Origin: Tetracentron sinense
Lineage: Eukaryota > Streptophyta > Magnoliopsida > Trochodendrales > Trochodendraceae
Assembly (NCBI GenBank): GCA_015143295.1
Contig: CM026561.1
Span: 42,350,875 to 42,414,874, forward strand
Reading direction: 5' to 3'
Length of the DNA stretch: 64,000 nt
Every line of letters begins with the position of its first letter. Within the stretch, counting starts at the first letter, position 1. Under the pieces are notes generated by a model, which was given only the letters and a program-made list of their open reading frames with translations, was not told the DNA's origin and searched no databases. This document shows positions 9,887 to 19,803 of the stretch, piece after piece. Position numbers and translations under genes: made by a program.

Positions 9887-12045
9887 TGTCGCGCCCCAAA
9901 ATCCCACCTAGGTTCAAGTGAGACCTTGACACGTAAATTAACCATCAAACCATCATAACATCCTGTCATAAAAGCATTAAGACAATCTAAAATATGAACC
10001 CGGAAATTTTTCTTCAATTAATCATGATCAAATCTAATATCTCAAATTAAAACTAAAACATATTAAATAATTCGAATCATTATCATGATTCTCAACCATC
10101 AATCCAACATAACCATAAATTCAAGATTAAATTTATTACAATGTCTTAAATTTCAAATCTAAATACTGATTATTTAATTCTCAGAAAATGGCCAACGATC
10201 CAGATTCTGTTCACTATCGGGATAATCAATTGCTGGTTCTTCTTCTTCCTCTTTATACTCTTCCTCTATCCAAGGTCCTGAGGCGCAAATATCAAAACTA
10301 GAACCTACAGACAACAAAGTCATCGGTTGAGTAACAAGTTACTCTGCGTATATAAATTCCTAATAACAACATTAATATAAAGCATAAATTATGATTTAAT
10401 AATACATGTATATAAACAATCTAGAGTGCAGAAATATAATTTCTTTTCAATTCTTTCATGTGCTCACTTATACTTATCTTTCTTACTTATCTTATTTGTC
10501 TTTCTTATCCATGAGTGTATCCAACAACATGCATGATGCAATAACTTAAAATAATTATATCTCATATATTGGATAGAGACTAACATATACTCTACTTAGC
10601 GAGGTACCACATGGTTTACACATTATCCGGTGCACACGGCTTGTCTGCACATTATCCAATGTATACGACTTGTCTACACATTATCCGGTGTATACGACTT
10701 ATCTACACATTACCCGGTGCATACGACTTGTCTTGCCTTGATCTTAGACTTGTTGGTACTCGGGCAGTGCAAAATTCAATCATACAGTCATGCTTGTGTG
10801 CTTGTATACTTGTATAATACTTATTTATCATGCTTGTGTATATTCGATTCATGAGTAAATGTAAGTGAGCAATGATAAACTCTCGGTTAAACCACACCTT
10901 AAATTATTAATTTAGGGTTTTCGAAGAGTCATCATAAGGGTAATTGTTGCCATGATAATACTTCTAAACCACACAACCATAATTCCAGACTTGATTTAAC
11001 CCAATAGTTACCATCCATGCAATTGATACATCATACATCAAAATAAGGAAATTCATATTTGTCATGGTTGGTAAATTAAAATGTATTCAATAGGGTTTTC
11101 ATAATAAGAGTTATGAAATTAAATCATTCAAAATACATTAATCTCACATAAAATGTCATATGTTCAATTTAACTAAAAACCCTAATGTTACCACAACATC
11201 ACATATTTACATAATTTTTTTCAAACATTCCATCAATCCCACAACATCCCTTTCTCCATTCTCCATCATACATAATCCACAAAATAATCTATTTCCTCTT
11301 GTTGAGTCATACATAATAAATCATAATAGAAAAACTCTCCAAAATCACAAGAATCTTACTTGAGGAATCTACATAATAATATTAATCATGCTTTAATCAC
11401 TTTCTTACTTTAGATCTTGATCGTATCTTTTTTATTTATATTAAAGATTATTATTTTGGTAGAAAGGAAATCATATTTACCACTCTTGATCGCTTCCCTA
11501 CGATCTATCGCTTGAGAATAGCCTTTGATTTCGATCTCCAATCGCTTATCTTCTTCTCTAGTTGAAAGTCTCTAGAAAACCCTAGGTTTTCCCTTTTCTA
11601 GATCTCCAAAGCTCTTAGAAAATTTTTTCAACCATTGACTCACGAAATATGGTCTTTATATAGGGTCTAGAATCCTGGGGAAACCAAAAAGTCGAAAAAA
11701 TGTGTTTTTCGAAATTTTTGTTCGCAATCTCCGATCAATCAGGACTTAGGGCTGATCGATTGGACCCTGTTGGACCTGGCCAATCGATCGGTTTGATGGT
11801 TCCGATAGATTGGACCCTGACAGATCCGATTTTTTTTTAAAAAGTCTTTTGCTACTTTTTGATTTACTTCATTTTCATGCGATTTAATTATGAAAACCAC
11901 ATAAATTAAGCGATTTATTTGGCTATTAAAATCCATACGTTTCACATTAATTTTATAAGCTTAATTGCATTAAAATTAAACACATATTTCTATAGAATTT
12001 AATAAATAACACGAATGTTAAGAATGATAAATTCGGGGCTCTACA
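9887..12045. mobile_element. Solo LTR, about 2.16 kb, Ty3/gypsy-like (fossil)
   Basis: It starts TGTCGCGCCCC and ends GGGGCTCTACA, a typical LTR short inverted terminal repeat with TG..CA ends. The flanking pentamers are CCTTG (9882-9886) and CCGTG (12046-12050). No internal retrotransposon genes lie inside or beside it, so it is best read as a solo LTR left by LTR-LTR recombination. Length and ends suggest Ty3/gypsy; the lineage is not assignable by eye. The 4-of-5 TSD match suggests some age. Confidence 0.6.
10613..10737. repeat. Four tandem 28-30-bp repeats inside the solo LTR
   Basis: The unit ACACATTATCCGGTG followed by TATACGACTTGTCT recurs four times with few differences. Short open frames here are by-products of the repeat. 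Confidence 0.8.
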
Positions 12046-12235
12046 CCGTGTGGTGTAGTTAAGTTAACCAAAAAAAATAAAAAATTTCACAATAATTTTT
12101 TTTTTTTGGTGGGGGGGGGGGACTCTACACAAAATTTAAATATTTTGTATTAAAAAAAAATCTAACTACAATATAATAAAATTTTAAAAATTTTGGGGGT
12201 GGGGGCATGGCCTCTCCCCATCCCTGGCGCTACCT

Positions 12236-12633
12236 AAAAGTAGGAAAAAACAGCTTGTGGGAATACACCTCTCATCGATCTAGACCCTTGAGTAATGAGT
12301 GGGACATCACACGAAACCTTACAATCATTGTGATTTTTTCTCTGATTATCCCTCAAATTTGGATTGTTCTTGAAATACCAAAGTTTTAAAAATAAACCTT
12401 ATCAAGAGACTTACAAGTATTTTTCATAATTCAACATCTTTGAAAAAAGTCTTTAATCTCTCTTTACTATCACCAACACTTAGAAGAGTTTCTTTTAATA
12501 AATAAAAAAAGAATGAGAGAAAATAGGGGTTTACGTCCGTGCATTAGATGAGAAATTTTTTTACTCCCCCCATCTTCCCTTCTCACGAAGCCCCTCACTC
12601 CTTTTCGTGTGTGTGAATGTATATTTTTTATTA
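12236..12633. other. Intergenic, nothing identified
   Basis: AT-rich sequence between the right end of the hAT-like element and the MULE; no gene or repeat recognised. Confidence 0.5.
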
Positions 12634-12981
12634 GGGTAAATTACACTCACCTCCCCTGAGGTTTGGTGAAATTTCAGAAACCTCCCCTCTTGTTTATGAA
12701 ATTACACTAACCTCCCCTCAACTTTGATTTTTGTAACTGTTACCTCCTTCCATTAGTTGGTCGTTACTTTTATGGATGAAATTTGATGATGTCATCATTT
12801 AAACATTTTAAAATGTCTAAATTACCCTTTACAAAGTCAACTAATACAATAAAATAAATGTTAATTGGGTTTAGTAACCAAGGTTAGTAGTATCAACTTA
12901 AAGTTAATATATATTTCCAAAATCAATGTTAATAGTATCAACTTAAAGGTAAATATATATTTCTTTTTCTAAAAACCAATG

Positions 12982-13172
12982 TTTTTTTTTTTTGGAACTC
13001 AGGGTGTCCCCAACGGGTTAGGACTAATCCCCAAGGGTGTGACGTGAGCCCGCAACCTGCCACACTAGGTAAGTCCGGGTTAACCCGTGCGGGGCTGGCC
13101 CCAAAGGGGGAAATGAGAAATGGAACCCAAGACCTCCCACTTGGGGAAGGGCCTAGGAACCACTAGTCCACC
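12982..13172 (-). mobile_element. tRNA-derived SINE
   Basis: Read on the minus strand it begins GGACTAGTGGTTCCTAGG (A-box-like) and continues with GGTCTTGGGTTCCATT (B-box-like GGTTCNANNCC). It ends in a poly(A) run, seen as poly(T) at 12982-12993. The pol III promoter spacing and tail are those of a tRNA-derived SINE. It interrupts the left edge of the 144-bp array. No clear TSD is visible. Confidence 0.6.
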
Positions 13173-13965
13173 CCTTTAAACTCTAGGGGTAAGTGAATCT
13201 TAACCATAGTTAGTGGGTATTAAAAGAGACACATGATGGCTTATAGAGACACTTTAATTGGGGTTAAATATAATTAACCTAAGGTTAATATTTTTTTTTT
13301 CTTAAAACTAAGGTTAGATGGATAAATCTTAGGGGTGAGTGAATCTTAACCACAATTAGTGGGTGTTAAAGGGAACACGTGGCAGCTTGTAGAACCCCCT
13401 TTAATTGTGGTTAAGCATAATCGACCTAAGTATTTTTTTTCTTCTAAAAACCAAGGTTAGATGGATGAATCCTAGGGGTGAGTGAATCTTAACCACAATT
13501 AGTGGGTGTTAAAGGAGACACGTGGTGGCTTGTAGAGCCCCCTTTAATTGTGGTTAAGCATATTCAACCTAAGTTTTTTTTTTCTTTCTAAGAACCAATG
13601 TTAGATAGATGAACCTTTGGTGTGAGTGAATCTTAACCATAGTTAGTAGGTGTTAAAAAGGACAAGTGGCGACTTGTAGAGATCCTTTAACCGTGGTTAA
13701 ACATAATTAACCTAGGATTAAAATTTTTTTTTCTTAAAACCAAGGTTAGATTGATGAATCCTAGGGGTGAGTGAGTCTTAACCACATTTAATGGGTGTTA
13801 AAAGAGACACGTGGTGGCTTGTAGAGCCCCCCCTTTAATTGTGGTTAAGCATAATCAACCTAAGGTTATTTTTTTTCTAAAAACTAAGGTTAGATGGATA
13901 AACCCTAAGGGTGAGTTAATCTTAATCATAGTTAATGAGTGTTAAAAGGGACATGTGCAGCTTGG
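13173..13965. repeat. Six-copy 144-bp tandem array inside the MULE
   Basis: The anchor GAGTGAATCTTAACCA starts at about 13191, 13337, 13480, 13624, 13769 and 13913, a spacing of 143-146 bp. Each unit runs AACCAAGGTTAGATGGATGA, GAATCTTAACCACA, GGGTGTTAAAGGGACACGTGG, CTTGTAGAG and TTTAATTGTGGTTAAGC, then a poly(T) stretch. Several units keep CACGTGG (G-box-like). Copies differ from each other at roughly 10-20% of sites by eye. Confidence 0.85.
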
Positions 13966-14182
13966 GATGTTTATGTGTTTTTTTTTGTTGAACTTTCAAA
14001 CTAACTAAGCATACGTACATGTTTCCTCTAAGTAATAAGGGTAAACTTGGAAAATAATATAATTAGTTAACAGAGTTAATAAGATGAGTCTGACAGGGGA
14101 GGTCAGTGTAATTTCAGAAACAAGAGGGGAGGTTTCTGAACTTACACCAAGGGGAGGTGAGTGTAATTTACCCTTTTTATTA

Positions 14183-14907
14183 TTCATGATTTACAATATC
14201 TAAACTAAAATGGATGTGTTTGTTTGATTTTCTTCACCTTCATTATTCCTAAACCTTTTTCACAGTACAAATAATGATTAATGGGTGTTTTGGGACACAT
14301 TTAGTAGGATTATTCTTGAAAAATGATTTATAAAAAAGAGAGTAACAGTTTGGGTTTATATGGAGATTTTATGCGATACCAGTTGATATCGGTTAATATT
14401 GGTGTATCGACCAAATCAGTATAGGTGTATTGACCCCATGCCTATATCGAGTGATAAACTAGGTTGATACCGGTCGATACAGGTCATTGTCCACCCTATT
14501 GTCCATTCATTTGTCGACGTATCGTCTTCAACCTTAGAACACAACCAGTATCGACCCAATTTTTTGAGTATTTACCGTATATTGTAAATCATAAAAAACT
14601 AAAAACAAGTCACATCACTAAATAAAAACAAAAGTCATATCACATGAAATTTAAGGTTTAATATCATAAATGGAACAATTATAAACTTTTTTACTTGTAT
14701 TGATTATATATGCAATTATTTTAACTAATTATTTTTCTGAAAAACACAAGAAACCCAATAATGAGTTTTTTTTTTTTTTTCGGATTAATGGCATTCTTTC
14801 TCAATCGTGGTTCTTAGTTGTTCTGGTGTTTGATCTTATCGAAATGTAACTCTCTCGTAATGTAAGTATCGACCCGATAAGTTTTGCACTTGCATTAAAC
14901 TCTTTGA
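14183..14907. other. Intergenic, no gene; GATATCGGT-type low-copy repeats
   Basis: Around 14370-14540 there are several degenerate GATACCGGT/GATATCGG stretches, common in plant intergenic repeats. No coding signal. Confidence 0.4.
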
Positions 14908-15141
14908 TGTTAGACAACAAGCTCACCTCACTGATTTCTCCTAAGAAACAAAGATAATCCTTATCTAATATGGATTACCACTAAGTGTATTCAAATGTAA
15001 TACGTTTCTGTAGCTATCCTTATCAATAATGGATAGATATCATCCTACTATAATTCTGTAAACTTCTATATAATACGAATTGATCTGATCAGAAGGTATT
15101 AAGTTAAACCTTCATCAAACACTTGTGTGCAGTATCTTTTA
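14908..15141 (+). repeat. 5' LTR of copia element 1
   Basis: 234 bp starting TGTTAGACA. It differs from the 3' LTR (19127-19360) at about 16 positions with no length change. TSD TTTGA lies at 14903-14907. Confidence 0.85.
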
Positions 15142-15154
15142 TGGTATCAGAGCC
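15142..15154 (+). other. Primer binding site of copia element 1
   Basis: TGGTATCAGAGCC, complementary to the 3' end of initiator methionine tRNA, directly follows the 5' LTR as in most plant Ty1/copia elements. Confidence 0.8.
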
Positions 15155-18100
15155 GATACTTTCCTATTCCTCAAATGGCCACAGATTCACCAGCTTCCAA
15201 GCTCAATGTCGACTCTCGCTCATCTACCCCTTCCCACCTCAATATCTCCAACAGTACCCAGTTTGTGTCAATAAAACTGGACATCGTTAACTATCTTCTT
15301 TGGCGTAGTCAGATCCTCCCAATCCTCATTTCGCAGGACTTGTTCGGATACATAGATGGTTCAATCCCATCCCCACTCATTCTCCTGGACGATGGCAAAC
15401 CAAACCCAGCATTTATTTCATGGCAACACTCAGACAACTATGTTATTAGTTGTCTCAACAACACCCTCACTGAAGGGGTGCTTGCACAGATCGTTGGTCT
15501 TCCTTCTTCTCGAGGCATATGGGATCACCTTGCTCAGGCGTTTATGGAGCAGTCTCAGGCTCAAATCATGCAGCTACGACTAACCCTTCAAACCTTTCGC
15601 AAAGGGTCTATGGCCATGACTGATTATCTAAATCAATTGAAAAGCATTAGTGATGCTTTAGCTGCTACCAATGATCACATTTCTGATAGGGATATGGTGA
15701 TGTATGCTCTTGGTGGTCTCCAGCTGACAGTCAGTCCCATGATGGTATCCAATGCTCTCCTCTCATATGCCAAATCTGTAATCGGCATGGACATTCCGCA
15801 ACACGTTGTAGGGATCGCTTCAACCACACATATCAAGATGGCATTCCTCAAGCCTTTGCTGCCATGTCCATGACTTCATCTCCGGATGACTACTGGTACC
15901 CAGATTCTAGAGCAACAAGCCACATGACGAATGATTCGTCCCTCCTCCATCATTCAACAACCTATCAAGGCCATGACAATGTTATTGTGGGCAACGGTCA
16001 GAGTACTCCCATATCCGAAATTGGTACATCCCTTCTTCACACTCCTTCCAAATCTTTTTCTCTCAATAATGTGCTTCTAGTGCCTAAAATTTCGAAAAAT
16101 CTACTCTCTATTGCTTCATTTACCAGAGATAACAATTGTTCTTTTTCCTTTTTTCCATGGGGTTACTCTCTTAAGCCCTTTCGCATGAGGACATCCCTTC
16201 TGGAAGGACCAATTAGTGGCGAACTCTACCCAATTCCTATTCACCAGCAGTCTTCTCCAGTTGCCTTCACCAGTAGCATTTCTTCATCAACTCAATGGCA
16301 TCGACGACTTGGACATCCGTCTCATTTAGTTCTTCAAATTTTATCTTCCAATAATTGTCTTGGTTGGCGGCCTTTATCAAATAAACAAGCTTTTTGTTCT
16401 GATTGTGCATTATTTAAACATCATCGACTTCCATTTAGTAAAGTCACACATGATGCACCTTCTCCACTTTATCTTGTTCACAGTGATGTTTGGGGACCTT
16501 CTCCTACCCCCTCAATTTCTGGCTATCGTTATTATATTATATTTGTGGATGACTATAGTCGCTACACGTGGCTATATTCTATGCGTGCCAAATCCAACAG
16601 TTTTGAATGCTTCACCCACTTTCAGAAATCAGCAGAAAATTTGTTCTCCACTAAAATAAAAATGTTTCAATCCGATGGTGGAGGAGAGTTCCTTAATGGT
16701 CACTTTAAAACTTTATTAGACAATAGTGGGATTCGTCATCGCCGCTCATGTCCATATACTCCACAACAAAACAGTGTGGCAGAGAGGAAACACCACCACA
16801 TCATTGAAACATCCAACTCTCTGTTGTCACATTGCCATCTTCCACAAGCATACTGGCTTGAAGTTGTTCACACCGCCATCTATTTGATCAATCGGTTACC
16901 TACAGTGACACTTCGCCACAAATCTTCATTTGGGGTGCTCTTTGGCAAACCACCAAGATACAACCTACTGCGAACTTTTGGCTGTGCATGCTACCCATTC
17001 ATTGGGGCTACAAGGCAAAATAAATTTAGCCCAAAATCTGTCATGTGCATCTTCATTGGCTATAGTAGCTCCCATAAAGGTTACAAATGCTTGGATTCTT
17101 CCACAGGTCGGATTTACATATCCTGCCATGTCCTCTTTCACGAAGACTACTTTCCCTCAATGTCTTCTTGCAGGTCTTCTCCCACATCTGTACCAGCATC
17201 AACTATATTTCCAGGTGTTCGGCCTCCTCAACTTGATAACCAACAACAACATACATCCCTGTCTCCACACCTGACTCTACAACAGACCTTACCTCTGCCC
17301 CACCATCACATGATGCATTCAGTTATCTTGTTGTACCAGCCTCGGCAGGTGTCTCACCCATTGCAACTGGTTATACGTCTCCAACAGTCCACAAGGTCTC
17401 TTCCACTGACCCATTACATGTTGCTGCTCCTCTTCGATTGGAAAGCCCACCGGATACTTTTGTTCATCTACTGATGGCTACCTCTATTCATCCAATGACC
17501 ACTCGTTCACGTGATGGAACATTGAAGCCAAAAATGTTCTTTGCCACCAAGCATCCGCTTCCCACAGCTCTTCTAGCACACATTTCGGCTATGCCACATG
17601 AGCCAAGTAGCTACACACAAGCATCAAAAGCTCCAGAATGGCGGGTTGCAATGATTGAGGAATTTAACGCCCTACTCAAGAACCAAACATGGTCCTTAGT
17701 TCCAGCTCAATCAATCTCCAATGTGGTCGGCTGTAAATGGGTGTACAAAATAAAGCAGAAGCCTGATGGTAGTGTTGAACGCTTTAAAGCGCGCCTAGTA
17801 GCGAAAGGTTTCAATCAACATCATGGATTGGACTATGATGAAACCTTCAGTCCAGTGGTGAAAGCCACCACCATTCGCACTGTCTTAGTTATTGTCGTTA
17901 GCAAAGAATGGTTGATTCGCCAACTTGATGTTCGCAATGCCTTTCTACATGGTACACTACAAGAAGATGTCTTCATGCACCAACCCCCGGGGTTTATCGA
18001 TAAGGAATTCCCTACACATGTTTGCAAACTCCATAAGGCAATTTATGGACTGAAACAAGCACCTCGTGCATGGTTTGTTCCTTCATTCTGGAATATGGTT

Positions 18101-19126
18101 TTCTATGTAGCAAGGCGGATGCATTCATGTTCACGCACAAATCATCCAGTGGAACACTCATTCTATTGCTTTATGTCGATGACATAGTTCTTACAGTTTC
18201 TTCTGGTCTTTTACTCCATTCCTTCATTCGGAGTCTTCACTCGGCATTTGACATGAAGGACCTTGGCAACCTAAACTATTTTCCTGGCATGAAGGCACAT
18301 CGTACCTTTTTGGGGCTTACCCTTACACAAACCAAGTACACATTTGGTCTTCTAGAACGTGCAAAGATGCTTGGGTGCAGACCGTGCTCCACTCCCATGG
18401 CTTGTGGCTCCAAACTCTCGTCTCAAGCAGGTGACGCACTTGAAGATCCTATAGTTTACAAACAGTTGGGGCACTTCAATATCTAACACTCTCTCGATCG
18501 GATATTACACTTGCTGTGAATTTAGCATGTCAATTCATGCATTGGCCCTTATCTTCTCATCTTGTTGCAATTAGGCGAATTCTTCGCTATTTAAAGGGAT
18601 CACTTGGCCTTGGACTTCATTTCAGTATTTCCCCATCATTTGCTCTTCAAGCCTTCTCTGATGCAGATTGGGCAGGTTGTCCCGATGATTGCCGCTCCAC
18701 TACCGGTTTCTGTCTATATCTTGGCCCCAATCTCATTTCATGAGGAAGCAAGAAACAACCTATAGTGTCTCGTTCCACGTCCGAAGCTGAATACCGGGCT
18801 CTTGCGGTAACCTGTGCCGACACTATGTGGATTCGTTACCTACTAAAGGACATTGGATTGCCTCTCACGTCTCCAACTCGAATTTTATGTGACAATGTCA
18901 GTGCTAGCTACATGGCTTCCAACCCTGTTTTTCATGCCCGAAGTAAACATATTGAGATCGATAATCATTTTATTCGGGAAAAAGTGGTTCAAGGTGATGT
19001 TCAAATCTGCTTCATCTCCACTAAAGATCAAACTGCTGATGTCTTCACGAAAGCACTTCCCAGGCCCTCAGTTTAGATACTTGCGCTCCAAATTGCTGCC
19101 TTACCAGTCATCAAGTTACGGGGGAC

Positions 19127-19360
19127 TGTTAGACAGCAAGCTCACCTCACTGACTTCTCCTGAGAAACAGGGATAATCCTTATCTAATATGGATTACCAC
19201 TAAGTGTATTCAAATGTAATACGTTTTTGTAGCTATCCTTATCAATAATGGATAGATCTCATACTATTGTAATTTTGTAAACTTTTATATAATACGAATT
19301 GATTTGATCCGAAGGTATTAAGTTAAACCTTCATCAAACACTTGTGTGCAATATTTTTTA
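19127..19360 (+). repeat. 3' LTR of copia element 1
   Basis: 234 bp matching the 5' LTR; it is preceded by a purine tract and followed by TSD TTTGA. Confidence 0.85.
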
Positions 19361-19365
19361 TTTGA

Positions 19366-19803
19366 GAATCATTTATACACTATATAACACACTTCAATAA
19401 AAGTGTAAGGTGGAAATATAAATATGTTTTTGTCAAATGATTCGGATAACATAAAAAAAAAAATAAAAGAAGAAAAATTTGGCGTCAAGTGCGGTGGAGA
19501 GAGAAGTTTTTAAAACTTACATATTTGTGGAACAACCCAAACTTGAGAGGGGTAATGAGTGAAAAAAAACCCCTCAATCAGATATCGGCCAGATCGACGG
19601 TTTATTATGAATGTATAGAAAATCTGATTGTACGTGGCATACATTGAAGTCAAGCTCTTACAAACCAAGCGAGTGAGATTGGTTAACGAGGCGCGATTAT
19701 CAAATTGACCACAGCGCAATCAAACCCTCAAAAGAATTATGATTTTCTGCGTTTTCAGAAATCAGTTTGATAAGATCTTTGAATATCTTTGTTTGAAGAG
19801 CAA
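19366..19803 (+). promoter_or_regulatory. Upstream region of the NUDT23-like gene
   Basis: About 440 bp lie between the copia 3' end and the NUDT23 start codon and must hold the core promoter and 5' UTR. I could not pick a confident TATA box or transcription start. The copia element may therefore form the distal promoter. Confidence 0.4.

Larger units (their letters stand above)
9126..12235. mobile_element. Possible hAT-like element split by a solo LTR
   Basis: The left end TAGTGGAGCCAGAAAATTTT and the right end GGGGGCATGGCCTCTCCCC..CTGGCGCTAC resemble the two ends of a common plant hAT family (TAGTGGCGGAGCCAG type), and the gap between them is mostly the solo LTR at 9887-12045. No 8-bp TSD is visible, so the pairing of the ends is inference. 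Confidence 0.35.
12634..14173. mobile_element. MULE-type element, 1.54 kb, carrying a tandem array
   Basis: The ends are inverted repeats starting GGGTAAATTACACTCACCTC on both sides, followed by AATTTCAGAAACCTCCCC in both arms. A perfect 9-bp TSD (TTTTTATTA at 12625-12633 and 14174-14182) marks it as Mutator-like. No transposase is present. The interior holds a SINE (12982-13172) and a six-copy 144-bp tandem array (13173-13965). Confidence 0.85.
14908..19360 (+). mobile_element. Ty1/copia LTR retrotransposon 1 (fossil)
   Basis: A full-length element bounded by 234-bp LTRs and a perfect 5-bp TSD (TTTGA at 14903-14907 and 19361-19365). A methionine-type primer site TGGTATCAGAGCC starts at 15142, and a purine tract ACGGGGGA precedes the 3' LTR. 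Internal parts follow Ty1/copia order: gag-like (about 15.17-15.85 kb), integrase with GAG-pre-integrase (about 15.87-17.4 kb), reverse transcriptase (about 17.5-18.5 kb) and RNase H (about 18.5-19.08 kb). The coding region is broken, about four to six times, so the element is dead on its own. LTR divergence of about 7% points to an insertion a few million years old at usual plant rates (inference). Confidence 0.9.

Noticed and set aside
10613-10897. Small open frames with repeated HYP/TTCLH words
   Set aside because: They arise from the 28-bp tandem repeats of the solo LTR.
14908-15141. LTR ending at TGTGTGCA (TG..CA ends)
   Set aside because: The repeated sequence continues for ten more bases and the TTFGA-position pentamer TTTGA matches only if the LTR ends at TTTTA, so the longer boundary is preferred.
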